Source of the DNA: Pseudomonas typographi
GTDB lineage: Bacteria > Pseudomonadota > Gammaproteobacteria > Pseudomonadales > Pseudomonadaceae
Assembly (NCBI RefSeq): GCF_014694385.1
Contig: NZ_JAAOCA010000001.1
Location: forward strand, 62,001-126,000
Reading direction: 5' to 3'
DNA length: 64,000 bases
The notes below the pieces were generated by a model. The model ran no database searches. It was not told the origin of the DNA and saw only the letters and a list, made by a program, of their open reading frames with translations. The translations under genes and the position numbers were made by a program. This document shows, in pieces, positions 34,810-44,034 of this stretch (its first letter is position 1; each line of letters starts with the position of its first letter).

Positions 34810-36036
34810 TCAGTGGGCGCGCTGCGCCTTTTGCAGCCGGGCCAGGGCGCGCCCCAGGCGCATGAGCATGTCGTCGATGTTACCCCGGCTTACCGTCAAT
34901 GCCGGGGTGAAGCGCAGCACGTCGGCCTGCGCGGCATCGAGCAGCAAGCCCTCGTCGCGCGCGGCGCCGAGCACCTGGGCGGCGTGCCAACCGGGCATTG
35001 GCAGCCCCCAGAGCAAACCGGCGCCACGCGGCGCACCCAAACCGTAGCGCAGGGCCAGCCGCGCCAGGCCATCGCGCAGGTGCCCGCCAAGCGCCTGCAC
35101 CTGCGGTAAAAACTCCGGCTGCTGCAAAGCCTGTAACACCGTGCTGGCGGCAGCACAGGCCAGCGGGTTGCCGTGGTGGCTGCCGGCATAATCGACCAGG
35201 CGCAAACCGCTGGCACGTTCGCGCACCAGTACGGCAGCCGCGCCTACGCCACCGCCCAGGCCTTTGCCGAGGGTGACGATGTCGGCGCGCACACCATAGC
35301 GTTGCTCAGCCAGCAGCGTGCCGCAGCGGCCCATGCCAGTGCCCACTTCGTCGAGAATCAACAAAATGCCCAAGGCCCGGCACAGCTTTTCGGCGCCCTT
35401 GAGGTAGGCTTCGCTGGCCGGGATCACGCCGGCTTCACCTTGCACCGGTTCGAGCAACACGGCCACGGTGTCGGCATCCACCGCCGCGTGTAGGGCGGCA
35501 AGGTCATTGAACGGCACTTGTTCGAAGCCTTCAAGGTTGGGGCCATACTGAAGCCGCGCGGTGCAGGAGCGCGCGCCCAGGCCATGGCCGTGGCAACCGC
35601 CGCGGGCGCTGAGTATCCGGTAAGCGCCACGACGATGGCGCCCCCCCCATTGCCGGGCCAGCAACACGGCGGCCTCGCACGCCTCGCTACCGCTGCCAAG
35701 CATATAACCCCGGGCGCTATCCGTGGCTTCGCACAGCTGCTGCAACAACGCCAACTGGCCATGGTGCTCAAAGCGCGCGCCCGGGTTAACCAATGCCGCC
35801 ACCTGCGCTTGCACAGCCTCGACCAGCGCCGCGGGGCTGTGGCCGAGGCTGTTGACCCCCACCCCCTGAGAGAAGTCCAGGTAGGCCCGGCCGGTGTTGT
35901 CCCATAGCCATGAGCCTTGCCCACGCACGAACACCTGCTCCGGGCGGCTGGCCACCTGCAGGCGGCGGGCACGCGCGGCCTGTACGTCAAGCGCCGGGCC
36001 AAAGGGTTCGGCACGGCTCAGGCTGAACAGGTTCAT
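34810..36036 (-). CDS. Class III aminotransferase (acetylornithine/ornithine-type)
   Basis: A 408-residue PLP enzyme of fold type I. WLWDNTGRAYLDFSQGVGVN opens the domain, LGSGSEACEAAVLLARQW is the phosphate-binding region, DEVGTGMGRCG precedes the active-site lysine, and that lysine sits in TLGKGLGGG near residue 257. It resembles ArgD/AstC-like omega-aminotransferases, yet the window has no arginine genes. It is coupled to the MOSC gene by ATGA and reads in the same direction. Possible substrates are acetylornithine, 5-aminovalerate or diamines, and this cannot be settled by reading. Expected to be active. Confidence 0.88.
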   Translation of the reverse strand: MNLFSLSRAEPFGPALDVQAARARRLQVASRPEQVFVRGQGSWLWDNTGRAYLDFSQGVGVNSLGHSPAALVEAVQAQVAALVNPGARFEHHGQLALLQQLCEATDSARGYMLGSGSEACEAAVLLARQWGGRHRRGAYRILSARGGCHGHGLGARSCTARLQYGPNLEGFEQVPFNDLAALHAAVDADTVAVLLEPVQGEAGVIPASEAYLKGAEKLCRALGILLILDEVGTGMGRCGTLLAEQRYGVRADIVTLGKGLGGGVGAAAVLVRERASGLRLVDYAGSHHGNPLACAAASTVLQALQQPEFLPQVQALGGHLRDGLARLALRYGLGAPRGAGLLWGLPMPGWHAAQVLGAARDEGLLLDAAQADVLRFTPALTVSRGNIDDMLMRLGRALARLQKAQRAH

Positions 36037-36731
36037 GCGCGCAGGCCCTCTAACGGTAAGCCCAACAAGCGTGCGCTCCAGTCTTCGACTTGGCCGCTGC
36101 GCAGGCGCTCGCCCGCCAACTCGCGCCAGCGCTGCGACAACGCCGGGCAGGCCACCAGTTTGGCCAGGCCGCTGTGTTCGAGCGGCTCTTGGTAGAACGC
36201 GCGCAATGCCCAGGCCACCGTCAGGCCGGGGTAACTGCGTTGAATCAGTTCAAGGGTATCCTCGGCGCTGATGAAGCCTGGCCGCAACACCCGGTAAAAC
36301 CAGCCACAGCGGCCATTGTCTTGTGCCTGCTGCGGCATGTTGTGCAAGCCGTGAGGGTGCACCAACCGGTAACAGGGCGAGCGCGGCTGGCTCACCTGCA
36401 ACAGCGCGCCGCCAAAGCGAAAGATATCGCCCAAGCACACCTGCTCTTCGGTCACGCCCAGGGTGGAGAGGTTTTCACCGAAGGCCGGCGCCCGCCAGGC
36501 GATCTGTGGGTAGCGCCGCGCCCAGTGCTGGTAGTGCTCGGCGGGGTAATGGTGCAGGGCCCTGTCGGGACCGGTGTGAAAGCGCGGGTCGGCATGCTCG
36601 TCTTGGCCTAGCCCTTGTGGCCACAGCCACAGCCTTTTGGCAAGTGGCTGTTTGTCGGTATCGGTGAGCAAACCTTGCCCGAGGTTTTTCGCCCGGCCTA
36701 TGTAAACACCCTCAATACGCACGTGGTTCAT
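36033..36731 (-). CDS. MOSC-domain protein (YiiM-like)
   Basis: A 232-residue protein with a MOSC domain, related to E. coli YiiM. It has RIEGVYIGRAKNL at the start, FHTGPDRALHHYPAEHYQHW near 52-72 and the family motif FGENLSTLGVTEEQVCLGD. The catalytic-type cysteine is in SQPRSPCYRL, expected to receive sulfur or interact with a molybdenum cofactor. YiiM proteins reduce N-hydroxylated compounds using Moco. Being coupled (ATGA) to an aminotransferase and divergent from a LysR regulator suggests an amine or N-hydroxy-compound detoxification unit. Confidence 0.9.
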   Translation of the reverse strand: MNHVRIEGVYIGRAKNLGQGLLTDTDKQPLAKRLWLWPQGLGQDEHADPRFHTGPDRALHHYPAEHYQHWARRYPQIAWRAPAFGENLSTLGVTEEQVCLGDIFRFGGALLQVSQPRSPCYRLVHPHGLHNMPQQAQDNGRCGWFYRVLRPGFISAEDTLELIQRSYPGLTVAWALRAFYQEPLEHSGLAKLVACPALSQRWRELAGERLRSGQVEDWSARLLGLPLEGLRA

Positions 36732-36833
36732 GTTTCCTCATCGGCTCTGGTGGCCCTTGAATACGGGTTAGACTAGGGTCAACAGGGCTCCACGGCCATT
36801 TCGTTTTAGCACCTTTTCCGATAAGTAAAAGTT

Positions 36834-37718
36834 ATGGATTTTCGCCAACTGCGGTACTTCGTCGCGGTCTATGAAGAGGGCCATGTAGGGCGTGCCGCCG
36901 AGCGCTTGGCGATCTCGCAGCCGGCGCTGTCGCAACAGATCCGCCAACTCGAACATGGCTTGGACCTAGCCCTGTTCGAGCGCGGTAACAAGCGCCTGCT
37001 GCCTACCCTGGCCGCGCACACCCTGTATAACCACGCTCAACCGCTGCTCGACGGCCTGCAGCAGGCCCAACAAGCCATGCAGGCGTTCAAGGGCCGCGCC
37101 TTGCGCACCCTGGCCATCGGCGTATTGCAAACCGTACACCCCAGCCTGGTGCCGCAATTGATCGAGCGCATGCACCGGGCGCAGCCGCACCTGGTGGTGC
37201 AGATCTATGAGCTGTCAGGGCTTGAAATCGAGCGCAGGCTGCTCGGCGGCACCTTGGACATCGGCATTGGTTACCTGCCACCGCGCCAGCCCGGCCTGCA
37301 CGGCGTGGCGCTGTACGAAGACGAACTGCAACTGGTGGTGCCGCGCAACCACCCGCTGCAAGCGTTCAAGAAGGTGTCCATGGCGCAAGCGGCGCAACTG
37401 CCGATGCTGCTGCTAGGCGAGGAATTCCAGATCCGCCAGGTCTGGCAGGCGCAACTGGCCAACCTAGGCCGCCGGCCACAAGTACAGGCCGAGTTGAATA
37501 CCATGGCGGCGATTCTTGACACCCTCCCGCACACCCAACTGGCCACGGTGCTGCCAGGGCGTGCCCAAGTGATGTCGGCGGCGGCCGACCTGTTGTGGAA
37601 GCCATTGACCGAACCCCGGGTGCCGTTGAAGGTGGGGCTGGTATACCGCGATGCCCAGCGCCAGCAGGCGACGGTGGAGTTGTTGCGGCAGTTGTTGGAG
37701 GAGGTCATCAGCCCGTAA
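36834..37718 (+). CDS. LysR-family transcriptional regulator
   Basis: A 294-residue LysR regulator. The winged helix-turn-helix spans residues 1-60 (MDFRQLRYFVAVYEEGHVGR, then AISQPALSQQIRQLE). The periplasmic-binding-protein-like effector domain spans about 88-290. It is divergent from the MOSC/aminotransferase operon with only about 100 bp between starts, the classic layout for a LysR target. GTTATGG around its start and the T-N11-A type spacing were not resolved. A strong terminator follows. Confidence 0.94.
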   Translation: MDFRQLRYFVAVYEEGHVGRAAERLAISQPALSQQIRQLEHGLDLALFERGNKRLLPTLAAHTLYNHAQPLLDGLQQAQQAMQAFKGRALRTLAIGVLQTVHPSLVPQLIERMHRAQPHLVVQIYELSGLEIERRLLGGTLDIGIGYLPPRQPGLHGVALYEDELQLVVPRNHPLQAFKKVSMAQAAQLPMLLLGEEFQIRQVWQAQLANLGRRPQVQAELNTMAAILDTLPHTQLATVLPGRAQVMSAAADLLWKPLTEPRVPLKVGLVYRDAQRQQATVELLRQLLEEVISP

Positions 37719-37723
37719 ATAAG

Positions 37724-37749
37724 AAAGCCCCGCACGAGGGCGGGGCTTT
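37724..37749 (+). terminator. Intrinsic terminator after LysR gene
   Basis: AAAGCCCCGC (37724-37733) and GCGGGGCTTT (37740-37749) form a perfect 10-bp stem around the loop ACGAGG. An A-run on one side and a T-run on the other let it work in both directions. It ends the LysR transcript. Confidence 0.9.
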
Positions 37750-37923
37750 GCAGACGGTTTCCCAGATTTCCTTATCGAGCCACCTTCCTGGCAGCATTCC
37801 TTGCGTGTCCCTGTTTTCCTTGGCGCTTTCCTGCGCAACGTCCTTGGAAGCCAGAGTACGCAGCAACGGGGCAAGGCGCCATAGCTGAACGCCACCACGT
37901 TGCGTAAGCCATGGCTTACACCC

Positions 37924-39702
37924 TTAGAACTCGGCCTCGTCCAGCATATATAACGGCTCACTACCTGCCTTGACCGAGGCGCTTAGCGAGTGAATACGCG
38001 GCAATAGGCGGGCGAAGTAGAACCGCGCCGTGCCAAGCTTGCTGGTATAGAACGCGCTGTCGCCCGTACCGTGCTGCGCAGCTTGGGCCATCCGCGCCCA
38101 TAGGTAGGCATAGGCGGTGTAGCCGAACACATGCAGGTACTCGACCGAGGCGCTGCCAATTTCCCGTGGGTCGCGCTTGGCTGCGTCGAGCACCCAGGCG
38201 GTCAATGCGTCGAGGTTATCCAATGCGCTGGCCAGGGGTTGGGTGAACTCGGCCAGCGCCGGCCCAGCGTTATCGATGAAGTGCCATATTTCGTCGGCAA
38301 AGCGCTGGTAATAGGCGCCGCCGCTGCCCACCACCTTGCGGCCTACGAGGTCCAAGGCCTGGATACCATTGGTACCTTCGTAGATCTGCGTGATGCGCAC
38401 GTCACGCACCAGTTGCTCCTGGCCCCACTCGCGAATGTACCCGTGGCCGCCAAACACCTGCTGGCCATGCACGGTGGTTTCCAGGCCCAGGTCGGTCAAG
38501 AACGCCTTGGCGACCGGGGTCAGCAGTGCCACCAGTTCTTCGGCATGCTGGCGGCTAGCTGCATCGTCACTGAACTTGGCGGTGTCCAGTTGCATCGCGA
38601 CGTAGGTGGAAAACGCCCGCCCGCCCTCGTTGAACGCTTTCATCGTCAACAGCATGCGGCGCACGTCTGGGTGCACGATGATCGGGTCGGCGGGTTTGTC
38701 TTTGGCTACCGGGCCGCCGGGTGCGCGGCTTTGCAGGCGCTCGCGGGCATACGCTATGGCGTTTTGATAAGAACGCTCACCGGACGCCAAACCCTGGATG
38801 CCCACCCCGAGGCGCTCGTAGTTCATCATGGTGAACATCGCCGCCAGGCCTTTGTGCTCATCGCCGACCAAGTAGCCCTCGGCATCGTCGAAGTTCATTA
38901 CGCAGGTGGCCGACGCCTGAATACCCATTTTGTGCTCGATCGACCCGCAGCTCACGCCGTTGCGCGCGCCCAGGCTCCCGTCGGGGTTAACCCGGAACTT
39001 CGGCACCAGAAACAGTGAGATACCCTTGGCCCCGGCCGGCGCATCGGGAAGCTTGGCCAGCACCAGGTGGATGATGTTCTCCGTCAGATCGTGTTCGCCG
39101 CCGGTGATGAAGATCTTCGTACCGCTCACCCGATAACGGCCTGCGCCCGCTGGGGTAGCACGGGTGCGGATGATGCCCAGGTCGGTGCCGGCGTGCGGCT
39201 CGGTCAAGCACATGGAGCCGGCCCAGGTGCCGGCATACAGCTTCGGCAGGTAAGTGGCCTTCAGCGCCTCGTTGGCGTGGGCGTGGATCGCCAAACATGC
39301 ACCGGCGGTGAGCATGGGGTAAAGGCCAAAAGCCAGACTTGCCGAATTGACCATTTCCTCGACCTGGGCCGACACCACCTTGGGCATGCCCATGCCACCG
39401 TATTCGGGTGCGCCGCCTACGCCTACCCAACCGCCTTCGGCGTAATGCCGGTAGGCATCGATAAAGCCTGCCGGCGTTCGCACCGCACCATCGCGCCAAT
39501 GGCAACCTTCTTCATCGGCCGCACGGCTAAGCGGCGCGATACCGCCGGCGCTGAGTTTGCCAGCTTCCCCCAGTACGGCCGCGACGGTATCGGCATCCGC
39601 CACCTCGGCCAAGGCGGGCATCCGCGCCCATAATGCGGGCACGTTGAACACTTCGTTGAGCAAGAAATGCATATCGCGCAGCGGCGCTTTGTAGTCGGCC
39701 AT
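37924..39702 (-). CDS. Acyl-CoA dehydrogenase, long FadE-type form
   Basis: A 592-residue flavoprotein that oxidises acyl-CoA to enoyl-CoA. I start at the ATG at 39702 (MADYKAPLRDMHFLL), preceded by GAGGTG. It has the core SMCLTEPHAGTDLG and the FAD site FITGGEHD, and the catalytic-base glutamate is in YEGTNGIQALDLVGRKV near 440. About 130 residues of extra C-terminal helical domain mark the long PA0506/PA0508-like group of pseudomonads. It is a paralogue of the protein at 41299-43104. Electrons go to ETF. No enoyl-CoA hydratase is nearby. Confidence 0.93.
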   Translation of the reverse strand: MADYKAPLRDMHFLLNEVFNVPALWARMPALAEVADADTVAAVLGEAGKLSAGGIAPLSRAADEEGCHWRDGAVRTPAGFIDAYRHYAEGGWVGVGGAPEYGGMGMPKVVSAQVEEMVNSASLAFGLYPMLTAGACLAIHAHANEALKATYLPKLYAGTWAGSMCLTEPHAGTDLGIIRTRATPAGAGRYRVSGTKIFITGGEHDLTENIIHLVLAKLPDAPAGAKGISLFLVPKFRVNPDGSLGARNGVSCGSIEHKMGIQASATCVMNFDDAEGYLVGDEHKGLAAMFTMMNYERLGVGIQGLASGERSYQNAIAYARERLQSRAPGGPVAKDKPADPIIVHPDVRRMLLTMKAFNEGGRAFSTYVAMQLDTAKFSDDAASRQHAEELVALLTPVAKAFLTDLGLETTVHGQQVFGGHGYIREWGQEQLVRDVRITQIYEGTNGIQALDLVGRKVVGSGGAYYQRFADEIWHFIDNAGPALAEFTQPLASALDNLDALTAWVLDAAKRDPREIGSASVEYLHVFGYTAYAYLWARMAQAAQHGTGDSAFYTSKLGTARFYFARLLPRIHSLSASVKAGSEPLYMLDEAEF

Positions 39703-39773
39703 GGGCACCTCATCGCAGCAGAATAAGCAGGTGCGGCCAGTGTACTCCAACAACATTTCAGAGACGTAGCGTC

Positions 39774-39786
39774 ATGGTGTGACCAT
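39774..39786. promoter_or_regulatory. Small dyad upstream of acyl-CoA dehydrogenase
   Basis: ATGGT-GTG-ACCAT (39774-39786) is a perfect 5-bp inverted repeat about 72 bp upstream of the start at 39702. It does not match the PsrA-type GAAAC/GTTTC boxes that precede the paralogous gene, so the two enzymes may be regulated differently. Could be coincidental. Confidence 0.3.
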
Positions 39787-39800
39787 ACGGTACTGACCAG

Positions 39801-41087
39801 TCATGCCGTGCTGTTACTGCGCACGGCGCCGCGGCGTTGCTGGCCGGCGCTGATCACACAGTTGCGCCCGGCGCCTTTGGCGGCATAGAGCGCTTGGTCC
39901 GCAGCCTTGAGCACTTCTTCAGCGGTGCGGTGCTCAGCCAGGCGCTCGGCGACGCCGATGCTGACCGTTACCGATACCGCGCCGGTGGCATTCGCGCCGC
40001 GCTTCTGGCGGCCTTGCAGGTCGTCGCGTGGGCGGTCGGGCTGGCGCAGGTGAATCACATAGCTTTCGATCACACCGCGGATCAATTCCAGGTGCGGCAA
40101 GCATTGCTCCAGGCCTTTACCGGCGAACACCACGGCGAACTCTTCACCACCGTAACGGTAGGCCCGGCCGCCGCCACTCACCTGGCCCAGCTTGCTAGCC
40201 ACCAGCCGCAGCACTTGGTCACCCACATCATGGCCGTGGGTGTCGTTGAATTTCTTGAAGTGGTCCACGTCGACCATGGCCAGTACATAATTGCGCCCCA
40301 GCCGCTGCAAGCGTTCGTTCAACGCGCGGCGCCCGGGCAAGCCGGTAAGCTCGTCGCGAAACGCCATCTGGTAGGTTTCGTGGGCCACGGAAGCGGCCAG
40401 CATCAGCATCACCTGGCTACACATGATGTTCAGGGTGAATGGCAAGATGAACGTTTTGGGCAACATCCAGAACAGCCCCACCAAGCCGGTGATCTGCGCC
40501 GCATGCAACGGCCGTGGCTTATGCACGTACAAACCCACCAGCACCGCGAACGCCAGGAGGAATACCGGGTAACACAGCTGGATCAGGTTCATCCAGCGCC
40601 AATGCAGCGCCGGCCAGTGAATGGTGGCCAGCCATTGCAGCAAGCCTTGGGGGAAGCTCTGCTCAAGCCCCACGGCTACCGCGCCCACCGCAACCAGCAC
40701 GGCCAAGCGCGCCAACAGGTCTTGGGCCAGGTGCGTGCGCTCTTCCCAGAACCCGTAAAGGGCATACAGGGCGGGCAACAGCAGGCAACACAGGTGGAAA
40801 ACCACCGCTGCGTCGTCGCGCACCCGGCCGTTGTCGCGGTAAAAGTCGGTCTGGGTATCGAGCAGGAAATACCCGATATACACCGTGACCATCAAGAACA
40901 GTTCACGCTGGCGCTTGTACACCGCGCAGTATGCCCCGCCCAGCAATAGCACCAGCGTGGGCAGCACGTTGAATAGCGACGTGAAGAACACATTGAGGTC
41001 GCGCACATAGGCCGCCGCCAGCCCGCCGATTAGCAGCACCAGCGAGGGCAAAAAGTGGCTGATGCGGTAGGCGGGAAGTCGCGGCAA
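39801..41087 (-). CDS. Membrane-bound diguanylate cyclase (GGDEF domain)
   Basis: A 428-residue protein with seven to eight N-terminal hydrophobic helices (to about residue 240) resembling a 7TM sensor region, then a GGDEF domain. The active-site motif is GGEEF (YRYGGEEFAVVF), one of the active variants; GRRALNERLQRLGRNY opens the domain and VDHFKKFNDTHGHDVGDQVL is intact. It should make cyclic di-GMP from two GTP at the inner membrane. No inhibitory RxxD pair is obvious. It lies between two acyl-CoA dehydrogenase genes on the same strand, though probably not in one operon. Confidence 0.93.
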   Translation of the reverse strand: MPRLPAYRISHFLPSLVLLIGGLAAAYVRDLNVFFTSLFNVLPTLVLLLGGAYCAVYKRQRELFLMVTVYIGYFLLDTQTDFYRDNGRVRDDAAVVFHLCCLLLPALYALYGFWEERTHLAQDLLARLAVLVAVGAVAVGLEQSFPQGLLQWLATIHWPALHWRWMNLIQLCYPVFLLAFAVLVGLYVHKPRPLHAAQITGLVGLFWMLPKTFILPFTLNIMCSQVMLMLAASVAHETYQMAFRDELTGLPGRRALNERLQRLGRNYVLAMVDVDHFKKFNDTHGHDVGDQVLRLVASKLGQVSGGGRAYRYGGEEFAVVFAGKGLEQCLPHLELIRGVIESYVIHLRQPDRPRDDLQGRQKRGANATGAVSVTVSIGVAERLAEHRTAEEVLKAADQALYAAKGAGRNCVISAGQQRRGAVRSNSTA

Positions 41088-41253
41088 GAAACGGCTCCGG
41101 TGCAGCGTACAGGTTCAATAGCATTGTGCCTGCATTTGTATCGACCGTGTGCGGTAAAAGATAAACCCTGCAATGAAGCGGGCGGCAGGTTTTCAAGCGG
41201 CCGGGGATATTGCGCCACTGGGCAGGTTGTATGCCCAGGCATGCCGCGCAGCT

Positions 41254-41280
41254 AAAAAAAACCGCGCCTGCGCGCGGTTT
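41254..41280 (-). terminator. Intrinsic terminator of the second acyl-CoA dehydrogenase
   Basis: AAACCGCGC (41259-41267) pairs perfectly with GCGCGGTTT (41272-41280) around a CTGC loop, and on the minus strand a run of seven T follows. It lies 19 bp past the stop at 41299. This separates the gene from the diguanylate cyclase downstream. Confidence 0.9.
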
Positions 41281-41298
41281 TAACCCGGTCGAAACGGC

Positions 41299-43104
41299 CT
41301 ACCAACCCAGCCCAAAGGCCTCTTCACCCATGGCCATCACGTTGTCCGCACCGGACAGCATAGTCACCACCAAGGCGCGGGTGCGCGGCAGGATGCGCTG
41401 GTAATAGAAGCGCGCGGTATCGAGCTTGGCTTGGTAGAAAGCGGCATCGTCCGCCCCTTCGGCGAGTTTTTGCACAGCCACCCGGGCCATGTCGGCCCAG
41501 AAGTAGGCCAGGCAGGCATACCCGGAATACATCACGTAGTCCACCGAGGCAGCACCGACTTCTTCACGGTTCTTCATCGCTGCCATGCCGATTTTAAGGG
41601 TGATTTCGCCCCATTCCTTGTTCAGTTGGTTCAGCGGCGTTACGAATTCGGCGACGGCCTCGTTGCCTTCCTGCGCCTGGCAGAACTTGTGCACCACCTT
41701 GGTGAAGCCCTTGAGCGCTTCGCCTTGGGTCATCAGCACCTTGCGCCCGAGCAAGTCGAGGGCCTGGATACCGGTGGTACCTTCGTACAGCATGGAGATA
41801 CGGCTGTCGCGCACGTTTTGCTCCATGCCCCACTCGGCGATGTAACCGTGGCCACCGTAGATTTGCAGGCCGTGGTTGGCGGCCTCGAAGCCGACTTCGG
41901 TCATGAACGCCTTGGCGATCGGAGTCATGAACGCCAGCAGGGCATCGGCGCGTTTGATGGCTTCTTCGTCGTCGCTGTATTTGACGATATCCACCAGTTT
42001 GGCGGTGAAGTACACCATCGCCCGATTACCTTCGGCGAAGGCTTTCATGGTCAGCAGCATGCGCCGTACATCCGGGTGCACGATGATCGGGTCGGCCGCT
42101 TTGTCGGGCGCCTTGGGGCCGGTCAGCGAGCGCATTTGCAAGCGGTCGCGGGCATACTTCAAACCGCCTTGCAGGGCCACCTCGGCGTGCGCCAGGCCTT
42201 GTAGCGCGGTGCCCAGGCGGGCAGTGTTCATGAAGGTGAACATACAGTTCAGGCCCTTGTTGGCCGGGCCGATCAAGTAACCGGTCGCGCCGTCGAAGTT
42301 CATCACGCAGGTGGCGTTGCCGTGAATGCCCATTTTGTGCTCGATCGAGCCACAGCTCACAGCGTTGCGCTCACCGATGCTGCCTTCGGCCGAGGGCACG
42401 AACTTGGGCACGATGAACAGCGAGATGCCCTTGGTACCGGTGGGGGCGTCGGGCAGGCGGGCCAGCACGATGTGCACGATGTTCTCGGCCATATCGTGCT
42501 CACCGGCAGAGATGAAGATCTTGGTGCCGCTGATTTTGTAGCTGCCATCGGCCTGGGGTTCGGCTTTGGTACGCAGCATGCCCAGGTCGGTGCCGCAGTG
42601 CGCCTCGGTCAGGCACATGGTGCCGGTCCATTGGCCGCTGACCAGCTTGGTCAGGTAGGTATGCTTTTGCTCGTCGGTGCCGTGCGCCGAAAGGGTATTC
42701 ATGGCGCCATGCGACAGCCCCGGGTACATGCCCCAGGCCCAGTTGGCGCTGCCCACCAGTTCACTGACGGCAAGCCCCAGGGACTCCGGCAAGCCTTGGC
42801 CGCCATGCTCGGGGTCGTGGGCCAGGCTCGGCCAGCCGCCTTCGACAAATTGCCGATAAGCCTCTTTGAAGCCACTGGGGGTTTTTACCCCGGCTTCGCT
42901 CCAGGTGCAGCCTTCGGTGTCGCCCACGCGGTTCAACGGCGCCAGCACCTGCTCACAGAACTTGGCGCCTTCTTCCAGGATGGCATCGACCATGTCCGGG
43001 GTAGCATCCTGGCAGCGAGGCAGGCTTTGGTAATGGTCGCCATAGCCGAGCAGCTCGTCACGGACAAACCGGATATCACGCAGGGGGGCTTTGTACTCAG
43101 GCAT
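41299..43104 (-). CDS. Acyl-CoA dehydrogenase, long FadE-type form, likely PsrA-regulated
   Basis: A 601-residue flavoprotein, paralogous to 37924-39702. I start at the ATG at 43104 ([14 protein letters not shown]); a GTG one codon earlier is possible. It has [30 protein letters not shown] and the catalytic glutamate in [18 protein letters not shown]. The C-terminal extension is typical of the group and it should act in long-chain fatty-acid beta-oxidation. Upstream lie two overlapping PsrA-type boxes, and the gene ends at a strong terminator, so it forms a monocistronic fatty-acid-induced unit. Confidence 0.94.
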   Translation of the reverse strand: MPEYKAPLRDIRFVRDELLGYGDHYQSLPRCQDATPDMVDAILEEGAKFCEQVLAPLNRVGDTEGCTWSEAGVKTPSGFKEAYRQFVEGGWPSLAHDPEHGGQGLPESLGLAVSELVGSANWAWGMYPGLSHGAMNTLSAHGTDEQKHTYLTKLVSGQWTGTMCLTEAHCGTDLGMLRTKAEPQADGSYKISGTKIFISAGEHDMAENIVHIVLARLPDAPTGTKGISLFIVPKFVPSAEGSIGERNAVSCGSIEHKMGIHGNATCVMNFDGATGYLIGPANKGLNCMFTFMNTARLGTALQGLAHAEVALQGGLKYARDRLQMRSLTGPKAPDKAADPIIVHPDVRRMLLTMKAFAEGNRAMVYFTAKLVDIVKYSDDEEAIKRADALLAFMTPIAKAFMTEVGFEAANHGLQIYGGHGYIAEWGMEQNVRDSRISMLYEGTTGIQALDLLGRKVLMTQGEALKGFTKVVHKFCQAQEGNEAVAEFVTPLNQLNKEWGEITLKIGMAAMKNREEVGAASVDYVMYSGYACLAYFWADMARVAVQKLAEGADDAAFYQAKLDTARFYYQRILPRTRALVVTMLSGADNVMAMGEEAFGLGW

Positions 43105-43153
43105 CACGGAACCTCTGCTTTCGAATTCGGGAGGGCCCCGCCACAGGGCGGGT

Positions 43154-43180
43154 CAAACAGGTGTTTGAAACATACGTTTC
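43154..43180. promoter_or_regulatory. Two overlapping PsrA-type operators
   Basis: CAAAC-AGGT-GTTTG (43154-43167) and GAAAC-ATAC-GTTTC (43167-43180) are two perfect palindromes that share one base. Both fit the PsrA consensus (G/C)AAAC-N2-4-GTTT(G/C), known from P. aeruginosa and P. putida fatty-acid genes. They sit 50-75 bp upstream of the acyl-CoA dehydrogenase start, where a repressor would block the promoter until long-chain acyl compounds bind it. Confidence 0.75.
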
Positions 43181-43350
43181 CATGCGGAATATTGTCAAGG
43201 GGCTTACCCGGCCATGGGCTAGGGCAAAATTCCACCCACCGGCCCGCGCACCGCCTCCGCTGCGGATTGGCGCGGCAGGGGTGGTTTTATCGCAGACGAG
43301 CGGTGAGCTTTTTTATAGCGAACCGATGAAAGGTTACACGCTGGTGCCGC

Positions 43351-44034
43351 TTAGGGCGCCAGCAGCGCCCACTGAAGGCAGGCTGCAACCTGTTCGGCAG
43401 TGGCCCGCTCAAACCGCGGCACGCGCCCCAGGCACGGGGCGGGCAGGCGTTCGGCCAAGGTGGCGAGGTTTTCTTTCAGCCGCGACGTATGCGGGTCGAT
43501 GATATTGGCCACCCAGCCGGCCAGCGGTAGGCCATCGCGCTCGATGGCTTCGGCGCTGAGCACGGCGTGGTTGATGCAGCCCAAGCGCACGCCAACCACC
43601 AGTATTACCGGCAAGCCCAAAGCAACGGCGAGGTCCGACAGGTTGGCCCGGCCGGCCAGTGGCACGCGCCAGCCACCAGCACCTTCGATCAAGGTGAAAT
43701 CGGCTTGCTGCGCCAGCACCTGGCGCATCGGGGCGAGCAATGCGGCCACGCTTAAATCGGCCTGCGCTTCGCGGGCAGCCAGGTGCGGGGCGATGGCCGG
43801 TTCGAAGGCGAAAGGGTTGGCCAGCGTGTAAGGCACTTGCACGCTGCTTTCGGCCATTAACGCCAGGGCGTCCGGGTTGCGCAGGCCCTCGGCCGTGGTG
43901 AGGCAACCGGATGCAACCGGCTTGGCCCCGAGCGTGCTAGCACCGCTTAGCCGCGCCGCATGCAGCAAGCCGGCCGCCACGGTGGTCTTGCCCACGTCGG
44001 TGTCGGTGCCGGCCACGAAATAGGCAGCAGTCAT
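43351..44034 (-). CDS. bioD: Dethiobiotin synthetase
   Basis: A 227-residue ATP-dependent enzyme that closes the ureido ring of dethiobiotin. The P-loop is [16 protein letters not shown] (residues 9-24), GAGGWRVPL carries the carboxylation site, and [18 protein letters not shown] follows. It is the last gene of the bio operon and starts inside the bioC stop (ATGA at 44031-44034). No strong terminator is evident after it. Confidence 0.96.
   Translation of the reverse strand: MTAAYFVAGTDTDVGKTTVAAGLLHAARLSGASTLGAKPVASGCLTTAEGLRNPDALALMAESSVQVPYTLANPFAFEPAIAPHLAAREAQADLSVAALLAPMRQVLAQQADFTLIEGAGGWRVPLAGRANLSDLAVALGLPVILVVGVRLGCINHAVLSAEAIERDGLPLAGWVANIIDPHTSRLKENLATLAERLPAPCLGRVPRFERATAEQVAACLQWALLAP

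Noticed and set aside
37860..43350. Long plus-strand frames opposite the two acyl-CoA dehydrogenases and the diguanylate cyclase
   Set aside because: Complement shadows with His/Gln-rich sequence; the minus-strand genes have full motifs.
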